Assembly (NCBI GenBank): GCA_020720045.1
Contig: DYPH01000003.1
Span: forward strand, 30,767 to 94,766
DNA: 64,000 nucleotides
DNA from: Sorangium cellulosum
GTDB lineage: Bacteria > Myxococcota_A > Polyangia > Polyangiales > Polyangiaceae
Direction: 5' to 3'
Part shown: piece after piece, positions 33,490 to 42,825 of the stretch
How the letters are laid out: the number at the start of each line of letters is the position of its first letter
Position numbering within the stretch: the stretch's first letter is position 1
The notes under the pieces: model-generated
Database searches by the model: none
What the model was told of the DNA's origin: nothing
What the model saw: only the letters and a program-made list of their open reading frames with translations
Translations under genes and position numbers: made by a program

Positions 33490-36078
33490 TCAGCGCTTGG
33501 GGAGGGCGTCGGTGGCGGGGAGCCCGCTTGGGGCGGCCGGATCGCGGAGGACGAGCGGAACGGCGATCGCCGCAATCGCCGCGGCGAGGCCTGCCAGGGC
33601 CCCGGGGGCGAGGCCAAAGGAGAGGCCGAGGAGCGCGGCGCCCCCGGGGACGGCGACCGCGAAGAGGGCTCGACGGAAACGACCATCGAAGGATTTCGCG
33701 TGGGCGAGGGCCCAGGCGGCGTTGGCGCCATCGCCATCGTGGACGAGGATCGTCGGTGCAGCCCCCGCGGAAGGCTCACCGAGCCTTCGTACACGGTTGG
33801 AATCCTTGGCGTATTCGGAATTAACTTCGTCGTCACGGCGCCGCGCAAGCCCGGGCCCGAGGAGGACCGCGACGTGGGGCGCGCCGAGCGTCGCTTCGTC
33901 CCACCGCGGACTTCCGACGGCGGCCAAGATGTGCCCCGCCTCCGCCAACCGGGCGACCTCCGCGGCGCGATCGCCGGGGAGGACCTCGGCACGCACGTGA
34001 TCGATACCGATTTGCGTCGCCATCGCCTCGCAAGAGGCGCGCGATTCCCCAGAAAGGAGAATCGGTTCGATCGATGCATCATGCAGCAATGCGATCGTGC
34101 GGTGCGCTTCCGAGGCAAGGCGGTCTTCGAAGCCGAGGAGGCCGATCAAGCGCCCGGCCCGCGCGACGAAAAGTGCCAGCTTTCCGACACTTTCCAGATC
34201 GGTGGCGGCCGCCTCCAGGCGCCCCAACGCGACGCCGTGGCGGAGGAGCAGGGCCCGATTGCCGACGAGGACCGTCTCGCCAGAGGCACGTGCTTCCACG
34301 CCAAGACCTGGAAATTCTTCGCAACGAAGGAGCGGCGCCGGCTGCACGTCCCGGTTTTGGGCGGCGCTACGGATCGCATCGGCCATCGGATGCTTCGAAT
34401 CACGCTCGGCGCCGGCGGCGAGCGCGATCAGCTCCTCATCGGTGACCGAACCATCGGTCAGGAGCGCACACAAAATCGGCGCCCCTTCGAGGACGGCGCC
34501 GCGCGCGCAGAGCACCGCCGCATCGACGCGGGCAGCAAGATCGAAGGCATCGCCGTCGGTGTAGAAGACCCCGCGCAGCACGCCCCGAAGACGGGCGTCG
34601 GCGAGCGCCCTTTCCGTAAGAACAACAAGTGGATACGGCAAAAATGCCGTCGCCCCGGCACAGGCGGCCAGGGTCGTATCCCACTCGTCGGTTCGCCCGG
34701 CAAACGCCGCAAATGCAGCGACGAGGGCGGCGAGCGGCGCCGCGTAAGGGGCGCGATCGACGAGCGCGGCGAAGCGCGGGGAGAGCTCGGGGGCTGCTTC
34801 GTCTTCGGCGGCGTGGAGGAGTTGGGCGTCGGTCGTGAGCGCGTCGACGGCAAGATCGAAGGCGCCTTCCGTGCACTCGGCACCTGCGGCGAGCGTCGTG
34901 ACAACGGTCCGCTCATCGCCGTAGGGGCCGACGGCAACGACCCGTCTTGCTTCGGGAAAGAGATGAACCGCCCCTTCGCCGTCGACGACATGGCCATCGG
35001 CCGCGATCGTATCTCCGGCGGAAACTCGAACGATATCTCCGCGAAACACGCCAGCACCGACCGCCTCGAGACGGTCGCGAAGGGCGCGGACGCGGTTTCG
35101 AGGGTCGGGGACGAGGGCGGCGACCAGATCGCCGATGGCGACCGCAAAGAGAATCGCCGCGGCCAAGGTGACCGTCGCGGCGCTGCGCGCATCTCCGCGT
35201 AACGTTTGAACGATTGCCCCGGCAAGCGCCACCAGCAGCGGCACCCGGGAAAGCGCCCGGAGCGGTGCCCGCGGCGCTTCGCGATCGGTCACGAGGAGCA
35301 CAAGGAGCAGGACGGTGCCGAAGCCGACGGCGCCAAGCGTCAACGAAGCGACGGAAAGCCCCAGAAAAGGAAGGAAAAATGAGAGGAATGCCGCGAGCGC
35401 GGCGAGGGCCGGCAGCCGGTAACCGGGCGGCGCCGCAGCGACGGGGACCGCTCGTCGACGCGCCGGGAGCGCCGTCGGTCGCAGAGGCACGCTCGCCGGG
35501 GCGACGACACCGCCGTCAACGTCGTCCTGTTCATACTCGTCGGCGGGGAAGCCCCGATATTCTTCCGGATTTTCGGTGTCAGCCGGTTCCGGGAGGTCGT
35601 CCTCCTCGGGGCTTCGCCGGGTCTCGGGAGGGGGCTCTTCCGCAGGTACCTCGCGCGAAAGTAGAGCAAGTACGCGGGTATCGTAACGAGGGATCGCGAC
35701 CGGCGCCGCTTCGACCGGTTCCGCAGGCGCAACCGCCACGGTGGGTGCAGGTGCTCGTCCGCCCGGAACCGCCAACGGCGGTGAGGAAACGGCGAGCACG
35801 GATGCGGTCTTTTCCAGCGGGGCATCGATCGGCAAGGTCGCGCGCGGGCGCGATGCCGAAGAGGGGGCCGGAAGTATCGTGAGCGGGGCGGCGAGGGTGA
35901 CCGGGGGAGGGTCGGCGGTCGCCGCTTCTGACGCGACCCGCGCTTCGTAAAAGCGCGATTTGCATGCGCTATTGCAGAAATGGTGGAACGTGCCCCCGAC
36001 GATCGCCACCGGCCCCGCGCGCAGCGGATCGACCGCTTTTCCGCAGGCGGGACAGGTTTTTCCGGGGGGAGCGGCCAT
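33490..36078 (-). CDS. Catalytically dead P-type ATPase homologue with N-terminal zinc-finger-like motif
   Basis: The fold of a heavy-metal P-type ATPase is visible over 862 residues, but key motifs are lost. The phosphorylation motif DKTGTLT is replaced in exact register by CARGAVL, with C524 in place of the Asp. TGD reads SGE and GDGxND reads GSPRWDE. The TM6 CPC metal site reads LPY. The HP motif (KHPMADAI) is kept. The N-terminus holds C9-x-x-C12 and C35-x-x-x-C39, like a YHS/TRASH metal finger. A long acidic, Pro-rich linker (about 60-200) contains an inserted coding repeat. ATP-driven transport is not expected; a metal-binding or regulatory role is inferred. No frameshift or stop interrupts it, so it is under selection or recent. 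Confidence 0.85.
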   Translation of the reverse strand: MAAPPGKTCPACGKAVDPLRAGPVAIVGGTFHHFCNSACKSRFYEARVASEAATADPPPVTLAAPLTILPAPSSASRPRATLPIDAPLEKTASVLAVSSPPLAVPGGRAPAPTVAVAPAEPVEAAPVAIPRYDTRVLALLSREVPAEEPPPETRRSPEEDDLPEPADTENPEEYRGFPADEYEQDDVDGGVVAPASVPLRPTALPARRRAVPVAAAPPGYRLPALAALAAFLSFFLPFLGLSVASLTLGAVGFGTVLLLVLLVTDREAPRAPLRALSRVPLLVALAGAIVQTLRGDARSAATVTLAAAILFAVAIGDLVAALVPDPRNRVRALRDRLEAVGAGVFRGDIVRVSAGDTIAADGHVVDGEGAVHLFPEARRVVAVGPYGDERTVVTTLAAGAECTEGAFDLAVDALTTDAQLLHAAEDEAAPELSPRFAALVDRAPYAAPLAALVAAFAAFAGRTDEWDTTLAACAGATAFLPYPLVVLTERALADARLRGVLRGVFYTDGDAFDLAARVDAAVLCARGAVLEGAPILCALLTDGSVTDEELIALAAGAERDSKHPMADAIRSAAQNRDVQPAPLLRCEEFPGLGVEARASGETVLVGNRALLLRHGVALGRLEAAATDLESVGKLALFVARAGRLIGLLGFEDRLASEAHRTIALLHDASIEPILLSGESRASCEAMATQIGIDHVRAEVLPGDRAAEVARLAEAGHILAAVGSPRWDEATLGAPHVAVLLGPGLARRRDDEVNSEYAKDSNRVRRLGEPSAGAAPTILVHDGDGANAAWALAHAKSFDGRFRRALFAVAVPGGAALLGLSFGLAPGALAGLAAAIAAIAVPLVLRDPAAPSGLPATDALPKR
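35746..35805 (-). repeat. Dispersed in-frame coding repeat, copy in the pseudo-P-type ATPase
   Basis: This 60-bp stretch encodes [16 protein letters not shown] on the minus strand. It matches the 57-bp tandem units at 53797-53944 almost base for base; I count two differences over 60 positions (GCTCGCC/GCTTGCC and ACGAGC/ACAAGC). It sits in the protein's disordered linker. Confidence 0.93.
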
Positions 36079-36099
36079 CGGCGAGCGCCTCTACCACAC

Positions 36100-36126
36100 G
36101 AAAGGGGCCCTTTTCTGGCCCCTTTC
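36100..36126. terminator. Hairpin terminator downstream of the pseudo-ATPase promoter region
   Basis: GAAAGGGGCC (36100-36109) pairs with GGCCCCTTTC (36117-36126) around a seven-base loop. It lies between argD (minus, stop at 36134) and the next start at 36078, so it fits termination after the aminotransferase. The T tail is short. Confidence 0.7.
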
Positions 36127-36133
36127 TCTTCGA

Positions 36134-37342
36134 CTATTTAGCAGCAAGCTCGGCAACAACGGCGCGGACCGCCGCAATTCCCTCGGCGAGCTCGGCCTCG
36201 GTGACGACGAGCGGCGGGCAGAACCGGAGGACGCGGTCGCCGGCGCCGATGACAAGCACGCCTCGCGCAAAAATCTGCGGAACGACGTCACGGGCGACAA
36301 AGCCCTCGCGAACCACAAGGCCACGAAGGAGACCGACGCCGCGTTCCTGTTCGCAAACCTTCGGAAATTCCTCAACAATCGCGCGAAGCCCCTTCGCGAG
36401 GAACTCCCCTTTTTGGGTGGCCGCTTCGGCGAGCTTCTCCTCCTCGACGATCGCGAGGACCGAGAGCGCCGAGGCACAAGCAAGCGAATTTCCACCGTAA
36501 GTCGTGCCGTGGGTCCCCGGCGGGAGGGCGCCGGCGAGCGCCTCCGTCGTCGCGAAAGCGCCGATCGGGAAGCCGCCGCCGAGCCCCTTCGCCATCGCGA
36601 CGGCGTCCGGCTTCACACCGAAGTGTTGGTACCCGAACCAGGAGCCGGTCCGGCCGACGCCGGTCTGCACTTCGTCAAGGAGCAACAAGGCACCATGCGC
36701 ATCGCAAAGCGCCCGCAATCCTTGAAGAAAGCCCTCCGGCGCCGGGAGCACGCCCCCCTCGCCTTGCACCGGCTCGACGAGGATCCCGGCCACATCGGGC
36801 CCCATCGCCGCTTCGACGGCGGCGAGATCGCCGTAGGGCAAGTGGGTCACACCTTCGAGAGAACCGAATCCTTCTCGGTACTTCGGCGTCCCCGTGAGCG
36901 ACAGCGCCCCCATCGTGCGCCCATGAAAGGCGTTGTGGAAGGCGATGAGGCGCTTCTTCTCCGGCTTCCCGAGCCCCCAAAAGTGGTGGCGCGCGAGCTT
37001 CAGGAGCCCTTCGATCGCCTCGGCCCCCGAGTTGCAAAAGAGGACCCGGTCCATGCCGGTGATCGCGGCGAGCTTGTCGGCAAGCTCAATGTTTACGCGA
37101 TTGTAGAACCAGTTCGAGACGTGGGTGAGCGTCGCTGCTTGGTGGGCGATCGCCGCCACATGCTTCGGGTGGGCGTGGCCAACCGCGCAGACGGCGACGC
37201 CGGCGCAGAGGTCGAGGAACCGATTCCCTTCGACGTCCCAAACTTCGCAACCGCGCCCTTTTTCAAGAACAAACGGCGCCTGACGGTAGTTGCCGTAGAG
37301 GTGTTTTTCGGCGATCGCGCGGAAGGCGGCGTTGGCGGACAT
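36134..37342 (-). CDS. argD: Class III aminotransferase (acetylornithine/ornithine aminotransferase type)
   Basis: The 402-residue PLP enzyme matches ArgD/RocD length. The N-terminal VLEKGRGCEVWDVEGNRFLD and NSGAEAIEG (PLP phosphate site) are typical, as are FHGRTMGALS, LLDEVQTGVGRTG with the PLP-binding Asp, and AMAKGLGGGFPIGA with the Schiff-base Lys. The expected reaction is transfer of an amino group between acetylornithine (or ornithine) and 2-oxoglutarate. No other arginine gene is adjacent, so the exact substrate is uncertain. It ends just before a hairpin. Confidence 0.9.
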   Translation of the reverse strand: MSANAAFRAIAEKHLYGNYRQAPFVLEKGRGCEVWDVEGNRFLDLCAGVAVCAVGHAHPKHVAAIAHQAATLTHVSNWFYNRVNIELADKLAAITGMDRVLFCNSGAEAIEGLLKLARHHFWGLGKPEKKRLIAFHNAFHGRTMGALSLTGTPKYREGFGSLEGVTHLPYGDLAAVEAAMGPDVAGILVEPVQGEGGVLPAPEGFLQGLRALCDAHGALLLLDEVQTGVGRTGSWFGYQHFGVKPDAVAMAKGLGGGFPIGAFATTEALAGALPPGTHGTTYGGNSLACASALSVLAIVEEEKLAEAATQKGEFLAKGLRAIVEEFPKVCEQERGVGLLRGLVVREGFVARDVVPQIFARGVLVIGAGDRVLRFCPPLVVTEAELAEGIAAVRAVVAELAAK

Positions 37343-37351
37343 GCCCCTCGG

Positions 37352-38158
37352 CTAGCACGCCGGCGTTCGAGCGGCGACAAGGCGATCCACCAGCTCGACG
37401 AAGCCGGCCCCGCGGGGCGCTTTCGTCAAATAACGCGGCAAGATGGCGAGGCGCGCCTGGTGAAGATTCGCAACGCCGACTCCGACGCGGAAGACGTTAA
37501 AGCAAGGGGTGTCGTTCCCGCTGTCGCCGACGAAGGCCCAACGGAGCGGAACCACCCCCGGATCGACGCCCAAACGCTCGGAAAGAAAGGCCGCGGCGCC
37601 GGTCGCCTTGTCGTGGCCGTCGAAGGTCGCGTGGAGGTGCACGCTCGACGTGCGGACCTTCGCGCCACGATCTTCAAGAAAGTTGGTCACTTCCGCGATC
37701 ATTTCCGGCGAAACCATCGAGAACTCGCCGACGTCCCAGGCCCGATCGCTGACGCGCCCGTGACCATCGTCAGCGACGGCAAGCGCGGGGAACACGCGTG
37801 TCATTTCACGAACGATTTCATCGAGTTTTGCCACACGCTCCCGGCGAAGCTCCGGGGGGACCGGGTCCCACCGTTGCAGGCGGGTACGCCCGTTCGCGGC
37901 GGGGGTGACATACCAGCCGAGCGCGCCGTTTTCAGCGACGCACCCGGCGAGCGGGAAGAGCCGTGCCGCGACTTCCGCCCAGTTTGACGGGCGCCCGGTG
38001 AGTCCCACCGCGGAAATTCCGGCCTCGCGAAGCCGAAAGAGGGCCCGGTAGGTCGCTTCGTGGAGGGCGCCGTGGTCGAGGAAGGTGTCGTCGAGGTCAA
38101 AAAGGAGCCCCTCGACCTTCCCAGCAACGTCATCGGGGAGCGCAGCGAGCGGCTTCAT
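37352..38158 (-). CDS. HAD-superfamily (type IIB, mannosyl-3-phosphoglycerate phosphatase-like) hydrolase
   Basis: The 268-residue protein has HAD motif I LLFDLDDTFLD with the nucleophilic Asp and acid/base Asp, motif II around VGLTGRPSNW, and motif IV near VGDSGNDTPCF. The C2-type cap lies between II and IV. The family acts on sugar phosphates or phosphoglycerates. It overlaps the upstream RlmI-like gene by four bases (ATGA), and ends 9 bases before argD begins. Substrate not determinable. Confidence 0.85.
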   Translation of the reverse strand: MKPLAALPDDVAGKVEGLLFDLDDTFLDHGALHEATYRALFRLREAGISAVGLTGRPSNWAEVAARLFPLAGCVAENGALGWYVTPAANGRTRLQRWDPVPPELRRERVAKLDEIVREMTRVFPALAVADDGHGRVSDRAWDVGEFSMVSPEMIAEVTNFLEDRGAKVRTSSVHLHATFDGHDKATGAAAFLSERLGVDPGVVPLRWAFVGDSGNDTPCFNVFRVGVGVANLHQARLAILPRYLTKAPRGAGFVELVDRLVAARTPAC

Positions 38159-39342
38159 TTGGCATCGATCCGTGCAATGAGCGCTTTGAGATAGAGCCCT
38201 TCCGGCATCGCGGCGGGGACCGGGTGATCGCCCCCCTGAAAATGCCGTTCAAGGACGGTCGCGCGCACATTGGCACGGGTCGCCCCTTGGGCGAGAGCGC
38301 GGGTCAGCGCGTTGACGTCAACGGCGGCCGAGCATGAGCAAAACACAAGAAATCCGCCAGGTTTCACCGCACGCGCGCCGAGTTCCGCTACGCGCGCGTA
38401 GGCAGCGAGCGCCTGATCCCGGTTGGCCCGCGTCGGCGAGAGGCGCGGCGGATCGACCACGGCAAGATCGTATTTCCCGCGCGAGGCAGTGAGTGCCTCT
38501 TTCGCGTCGATACATTCGTAGGAGACGTTCCGATCAAGCTTATTTGCGCGTGCAATTTCTGCAGCCGTTTCAAGAGCAATCGCGCTCGCATCAACCGCGT
38601 GCACGGAAGCGGCCCCACCGCGCGCCGCCGCCAGCGAGAAGCTCCCGACGAAGCTGTAGCAGTCGAGGACCTGCTTCCCCGCCGACAGGCTCTCCACGCG
38701 AGCCCGAAGGCCGCGTTGATCGAAGTAGTAGCCAGTTTTTTGTCCAATTTCCGCGGGGATACGAAACTCGATCCCTCGTTCCCGGAAGGCGAATTCCTTC
38801 GGTGCATCCCCCCAGAGCGGCCCCGTCTTCGGCTCGAAGCTCTCCAGACGCGCCGATTCCTTCGGCGTCCGCTCGAAGATCGTCGACGCCCCAAACGCCT
38901 CGCGGAGCGCCGCGACGAGCATCGGCTCACGGATCTTCATCCCACGCGTGAGGAACTGAACGACGAGCGCCCCTCCAAAATGATCGACGACGAGGCCGGG
39001 TAGGTCGTCCCCTTCCGCGTGCACGAGCCGGTAGCCGGTGTTTTCTGGCGTCGCGATTCCGAGATCGCGACGGAGCGCGGCCGCCGCTTGGAGGCGCTTC
39101 ACAAAAAACGGCAGGTCGAGGGGCGTCGTCTCGTCGCGCACCAAGATGCGCACGGCGAGCGCCGATCCGGGCGTCCAATAGCCGCGACCGAGGAAATTCC
39201 CACGCGGATCGACGACGCGAATCTCATCGCCGGGGGCCGGTGAACCCTCCACCTTGGCGATCGCCTGCGCAAATACCCAGGGGTGACCGTGAAAGAGCGG
39301 TTGTACGTGGCCGGGCGCGAGCCGTACGAGAGGGAGAGCCAT
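38155..39342 (-). CDS. RlmI-like class I SAM-dependent rRNA methyltransferase with PUA domain
   Basis: The 395-residue protein has an N-terminal PUA domain (about 1-85; PLVRLAPGHVQPLFHGHPWVF), a middle EEHEE-like region, and a Rossmann methyltransferase. The SAM motif is LDCYSFVGSFSLAAA and the catalytic motif VVDPPRLS, then FCSCSAAV near the C-terminus. This matches RlmI, which makes m5C at 23S rRNA position 1962 in E. coli. It is the first gene of a three-gene minus-strand run with the HAD phosphatase and argD, with ATGA coupling to the first of these. Confidence 0.9.
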   Translation of the reverse strand: MALPLVRLAPGHVQPLFHGHPWVFAQAIAKVEGSPAPGDEIRVVDPRGNFLGRGYWTPGSALAVRILVRDETTPLDLPFFVKRLQAAAALRRDLGIATPENTGYRLVHAEGDDLPGLVVDHFGGALVVQFLTRGMKIREPMLVAALREAFGASTIFERTPKESARLESFEPKTGPLWGDAPKEFAFRERGIEFRIPAEIGQKTGYYFDQRGLRARVESLSAGKQVLDCYSFVGSFSLAAARGGAASVHAVDASAIALETAAEIARANKLDRNVSYECIDAKEALTASRGKYDLAVVDPPRLSPTRANRDQALAAYARVAELGARAVKPGGFLVFCSCSAAVDVNALTRALAQGATRANVRATVLERHFQGGDHPVPAAMPEGLYLKALIARIDAK

Positions 39343-39494
39343 AGATGGTACGGCTTGTTAACCCGATTTCCGTGAACGAGGCGCTACACTCGACGGCGCT
39401 TGCTTCTCGATCGCCCGATCTCGTTGCGAAGCTGCGTGGCACGACGGTTGCTCAGTGCATCACGCCGCGCTCGCCGCGAAGGAGACCCGACGCC

Positions 39495-40484
39495 ATGTCC
39501 AGCCGCCCCCTGATTGCCGCCACGTTCGCCCTCCCCGTCCTTTTTGCCGCCGGGGACGCGCTCGCCCAGAATTGCCCGCCGGGCTCTTGGTTTTGCGCTG
39601 ATGCGCGGGCCGGAGCCTCGGTGACCGTCGGCGGTGGCGTTGTCGCCCCGCCCGTGGTTGCCCCACCGGTGGTTGCGCCGCCGGTCATCGTTGCGCCCCC
39701 AGTGGTCGCACCGCCGGTGATCGTCGCGCCGCCGGCGCCGGTCTATCCCCAGTACCCCCAGCAGCCGGTCTATCCCCAGTACCCCCAGCAGCCGGTTTAT
39801 CCCCAGCAGCCATACCAGCAGCCGGGCACCACCCGCGTCGTCATCGTCCCCGGCAACCGGCAGACGAACTACTACCAGCCCGCGCCCCAGCAGCCGCCGC
39901 AACCGGGCCTGTACGTCCGCACGAACAACGTCCGCCCGCGCTTTCAGCGGGAGTGGGGCTTGAACCTTCACCTCCAGGGAGTTGGCCTCGGCGGAAAAGG
40001 GGCAATGAGCGGCGCAGGTGCCGGTCTTCGTTACCGTTTTGACCGTTCCTTCGCCGTCGAAGGCAACGTCGATGTGTTCGCCGGAACCGACTACAACGGC
40101 CTGTCCCGCGCCGAGTCGGCCGTCTCCTTCAACGCCCTCTGGTTCCTCAACCCGGGCTCCAACTTCCAGTACTACCTGCTCGGCGGCATCGGCTGGTCGG
40201 CGGCGAGTGCGGAAGGGCAGCACCCCTACTGGGACCGCGGGACGACGTCGAACCCCTACGGAACGACGAGCTCCTACAGCTACGGCTACTTCGGCGGGCA
40301 GGCCGGCTTCGGTGCCGAGTGGCGCCTCGGTCGTTCGCTCGCCGTCAACGGCGACTTCCGCCTCTTCCTTCGCGATCGCATCGACGGGAATACCTACCAG
40401 GCCGAGTTTGTCGATGGGAACGGCCGGACGACGAACAAGTCGGGCGGCGGACTCTTCACCCTCGGCGCCACGCTCTACCTCTGA
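39495..40484 (+). CDS. Outer-membrane beta-barrel protein with Pro-rich N-terminal repeats
   Basis: The ATG at 39495 follows AAGGAG with 10-base spacing and gives a signal peptide ending ALA-QN; the upstream ATG at 39345 does not. Of 329 residues, about 45-95 form PPVV(V/I)APP repeats and YPQYPQQP units. The C-terminal 170 residues have alternating aromatic strands (RFDRSFAVEGNVDVF, YYLLGGIGW, FGAEWRLGRSLAVNGDFRLF), as in OmpA/OprF-type or porin-like barrels. The last residues (LGATLYL) resemble an outer-membrane sorting end. It precedes lnt. Confidence 0.78.
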   Translation: MSSRPLIAATFALPVLFAAGDALAQNCPPGSWFCADARAGASVTVGGGVVAPPVVAPPVVAPPVIVAPPVVAPPVIVAPPAPVYPQYPQQPVYPQYPQQPVYPQQPYQQPGTTRVVIVPGNRQTNYYQPAPQQPPQPGLYVRTNNVRPRFQREWGLNLHLQGVGLGGKGAMSGAGAGLRYRFDRSFAVEGNVDVFAGTDYNGLSRAESAVSFNALWFLNPGSNFQYYLLGGIGWSAASAEGQHPYWDRGTTSNPYGTTSSYSYGYFGGQAGFGAEWRLGRSLAVNGDFRLFLRDRIDGNTYQAEFVDGNGRTTNKSGGGLFTLGATLYL

Positions 40485-40585
40485 ACTTTCCACGCATTTT
40501 TGCTCGCTTCGTCGACCGGCTCGGTCCCCTCGTTTGGGATCGGGCCGTTCTCGTTACGCCGACCGCCAAGGACAACCGGCTCCCG

Positions 40586-42115
40586 GTGACGGGGGTGCTC
40601 GGTGGGGCCGTCCTGGCGGCCGGTGGGCTCTATGCGGGGCCGCTGCGGCCGCTGGCGCCACTCATTGCGCTCACGCTCTTCGCACAGGCGCTTGGCGACG
40701 CGAAGAGCGTGAGGCGCGGCGCGGCGATCGGTTTCGCCTTTGGGGCGACGGCGCAGGCGGTGGCGCTGGCGTTTGTGGCGACGACGGCAATGCGCTTTTC
40801 GTCGGTCGGCCTCCTCGGCGGCGCGGCAGCAGTCCTCCTCACGGCAGCGGCGCAAGCGCTCCCGTATCTGGCGGTCGGGGCGGTCTTCGTGCGGTTCCGC
40901 CCGCGCTCGCCTGCTGGGTCGATCGCCGCGTTCTCTATTTTACTGCACCTTGCAACGTTTGCTCCCGGGCTCTTCCCGTGGACCGCCGCGGTTCCGCTCG
41001 CGCACCTTCCAGAAGCAATTCAACTTGCTGCTTTTTTTGGTGAACGCGGCCTTGTATTTGCCCTTGGAGCTAACGCGATGGCGCTTGCGTCGTCGCGGCG
41101 GGGGAACCTTTCGCCGCTGGCGTTCGCGAGCGGCCTGCTGGTGGCGGCGGCCACCTTCGGCACGTGGCGCGTGCGGGCCGTCGAGGGGGAGCGCCGAACA
41201 GCGCCCGCGTTTCCGGTGGCTCTCGTCGACGCGCGTGTCGACGCCCGCGGCCGATGGGCAGCGGGGACCGAACGGGGGCTCCTGGATGCTCTCCAGACGG
41301 CCACCCGCGCGCGCACAAAGCCCGGCGCCCTCGTCGTCTGGCCGGAGGCCGCCTACCCGTTTGTGCTCCCGCGCGGCACCCGCCGTGAGCCGATCGGCGC
41401 CTTTGCGATTCTCCCGACCGGTGAGAGCACGCCTATCCTAACCGGTTTATTTCTTTCCACAAAACAGGGGACGCGCACGAACGCCGCCGTCGTCGCCGCC
41501 CCGGACGGAACGCTCTCCACGGCCTCGGAAAAGCGCCACCTGGTCCTCTTTGGCGAGCAGGTCCCTTTCGTGGCCACGTTCCCGGTGCTCCGGCGCTGGT
41601 TTGGGCTCGGCCTCGGCATCGAGCCGGGGGGACCGCCGGTGACGATTTCCGTGCAGAACGCAAACATCGGAACGCTCGTCTGCTTCGAGGACACGCTGCC
41701 GGCAGCCGGTCGCGAACTGTTTCAGGCGGACAAAATCCCGAATTTACTTGTAAATATCACAAACGACGCCTGGTTTACCGGTACCGCGGAGCCCGACCTC
41801 CACCTGGCGGCGGCGACGTTTCGCGCCGTCGAGCTTGGGCGCGATCTCGTGCGCGCCGTCAACGGCGGGACGAGCGCTCACGTCACTGCGAGCGGGCGGT
41901 GGGCAGCGACGCGGAACGAGGCGGTCGGCGGCACCCTGGAAGCGACGCCGGTGCTTCTCGAAAAACGCACAATTTACGAGCAGTTCGGCGATGGGCCCTT
42001 GCTCGTCGTCGATGCACTCCTCGCCGGCGGACTCCTGTTTCGGCGACGGCGCACAAAACGGAACGAGGCGCCGACGCATGTCGACACCTCGCTGCGAGGG
42101 GCGCAGGACTGCTAG
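40586..42115 (+). CDS. lnt: Apolipoprotein N-acyltransferase
   Basis: Lnt adds the third acyl chain to lipoproteins at the inner membrane. The protein has about seven hydrophobic segments (the first near 7-25), then a nitrilase-type domain. Its catalytic residues are E254 (VWPEAAYP), K316 (EKRHLVLFGE) and C366 (LVCFEDT). It ends with one more membrane segment. From the GTG at 40586 it is 509 residues, close to the E. coli length of 512. The frame is open upstream, through a CTG at 40481 overlapping the outer-membrane gene stop, and the preceding residues look coding, so a nonstandard or earlier start is possible. It fits the lipoprotein-rich gene content here. Confidence 0.92.
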   Translation: MTGVLGGAVLAAGGLYAGPLRPLAPLIALTLFAQALGDAKSVRRGAAIGFAFGATAQAVALAFVATTAMRFSSVGLLGGAAAVLLTAAAQALPYLAVGAVFVRFRPRSPAGSIAAFSILLHLATFAPGLFPWTAAVPLAHLPEAIQLAAFFGERGLVFALGANAMALASSRRGNLSPLAFASGLLVAAATFGTWRVRAVEGERRTAPAFPVALVDARVDARGRWAAGTERGLLDALQTATRARTKPGALVVWPEAAYPFVLPRGTRREPIGAFAILPTGESTPILTGLFLSTKQGTRTNAAVVAAPDGTLSTASEKRHLVLFGEQVPFVATFPVLRRWFGLGLGIEPGGPPVTISVQNANIGTLVCFEDTLPAAGRELFQADKIPNLLVNITNDAWFTGTAEPDLHLAAATFRAVELGRDLVRAVNGGTSAHVTASGRWAATRNEAVGGTLEATPVLLEKRTIYEQFGDGPLLVVDALLAGGLLFRRRRTKRNEAPTHVDTSLRGAQDC

Positions 42116-42139
42116 CAGGCCCGCGCGGCCGCTAGCGGC

Positions 42140-42457
42140 TCAGAGGACGGCGTCTTTGAGGGCCTTGAGGGCGCTGACGCGGATGCGCTTCGACTTCGGC
42201 TTCGCCGCGATCGTGATCGGCTCGCCGGTCTGCGGGTTCTTGCCGAGGCGTTCCTTGGTCGCCTTCTTCTCGACGACGCGGACCTTGAGGAGGCCCGGGA
42301 GGACGAACTCACCGGCGCCGCGGTTGCCGAGCTGACCCTTCATCAGGTCGAAAAGCGAGTCGAAGACACGGTTCACGCTCTTCTTGTCGAGTTCGGCCTT
42401 CTCCGCGATGTCCGTGACGATCTGAGCCTTGGTCAAACGCTTCTTGTTCGCAGCCAT
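42140..42457 (-). CDS. HU-family DNA-binding protein
   Basis: The ATG at 42457 has GGAGG seven bases upstream and encodes 105 residues. The fold is classic HU: LTKAQIVTDIAEKAELDKKSV at the N-terminus, GEFVLPGLLKVRVVEKKATK leading into the arm, and GKNPQTGEPITIAAKPKSKRI at the tip. It binds and bends DNA nonspecifically as a nucleoid protein. The tip keeps the P of the family. It lies downstream of ybeY with 368 bases between. Confidence 0.93.
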   Translation of the reverse strand: MAANKKRLTKAQIVTDIAEKAELDKKSVNRVFDSLFDLMKGQLGNRGAGEFVLPGLLKVRVVEKKATKERLGKNPQTGEPITIAAKPKSKRIRVSALKALKDAVL

Positions 42458-42825
42458 CGGTAAATCCTCCTGCCAGGTCAACGGCAAAGTGTTCCGGAGA
42501 TTTCAATCGGGGTTCGCCCCTGCGCGCAGGTGGGTTCCAACCTGAGGATCGCGGCGGGTGAGCCTCGTCTTTGAGCGGCGCTGCAGCGAATTCCGCGGCC
42601 CCGTTCGGATGTGCACCACGGCTACACGGGCTTTTTCGGCCTCGCAAGCAAAATTCTCCGCCGATCTCGCGAAAAAAGACCGGTCGCGACCGCTGGAACC
42701 GCACTCTAGACGCCACAAGAGCCCTTTCGACAGCGGTCACGGCGCGAGCAAATCGCGCGTTGAGCAGCAAATTTGCTCGCCACAGACCGCAATTGTCCCT
42801 TCGGCCGGGCTCGAGGGACGCGCGC
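42458..42825. other. Intergenic stretch between ybeY and the HU gene
   Basis: No convincing gene lies here; the open frames seen are on GC-rich noncoding DNA. On the minus strand it holds the 3' end of the ybeY transcript and the HU gene leader, with a strong SD (AGGAGGATTTACCG before the ATG). I cannot pick out a clear sigma-70 promoter or hairpin by eye. Confidence 0.5.

Noticed and set aside
42488-42825. Open frames between ybeY and the HU gene
   Set aside because: Composition fits GC-rich noncoding DNA, with no start context or domain.
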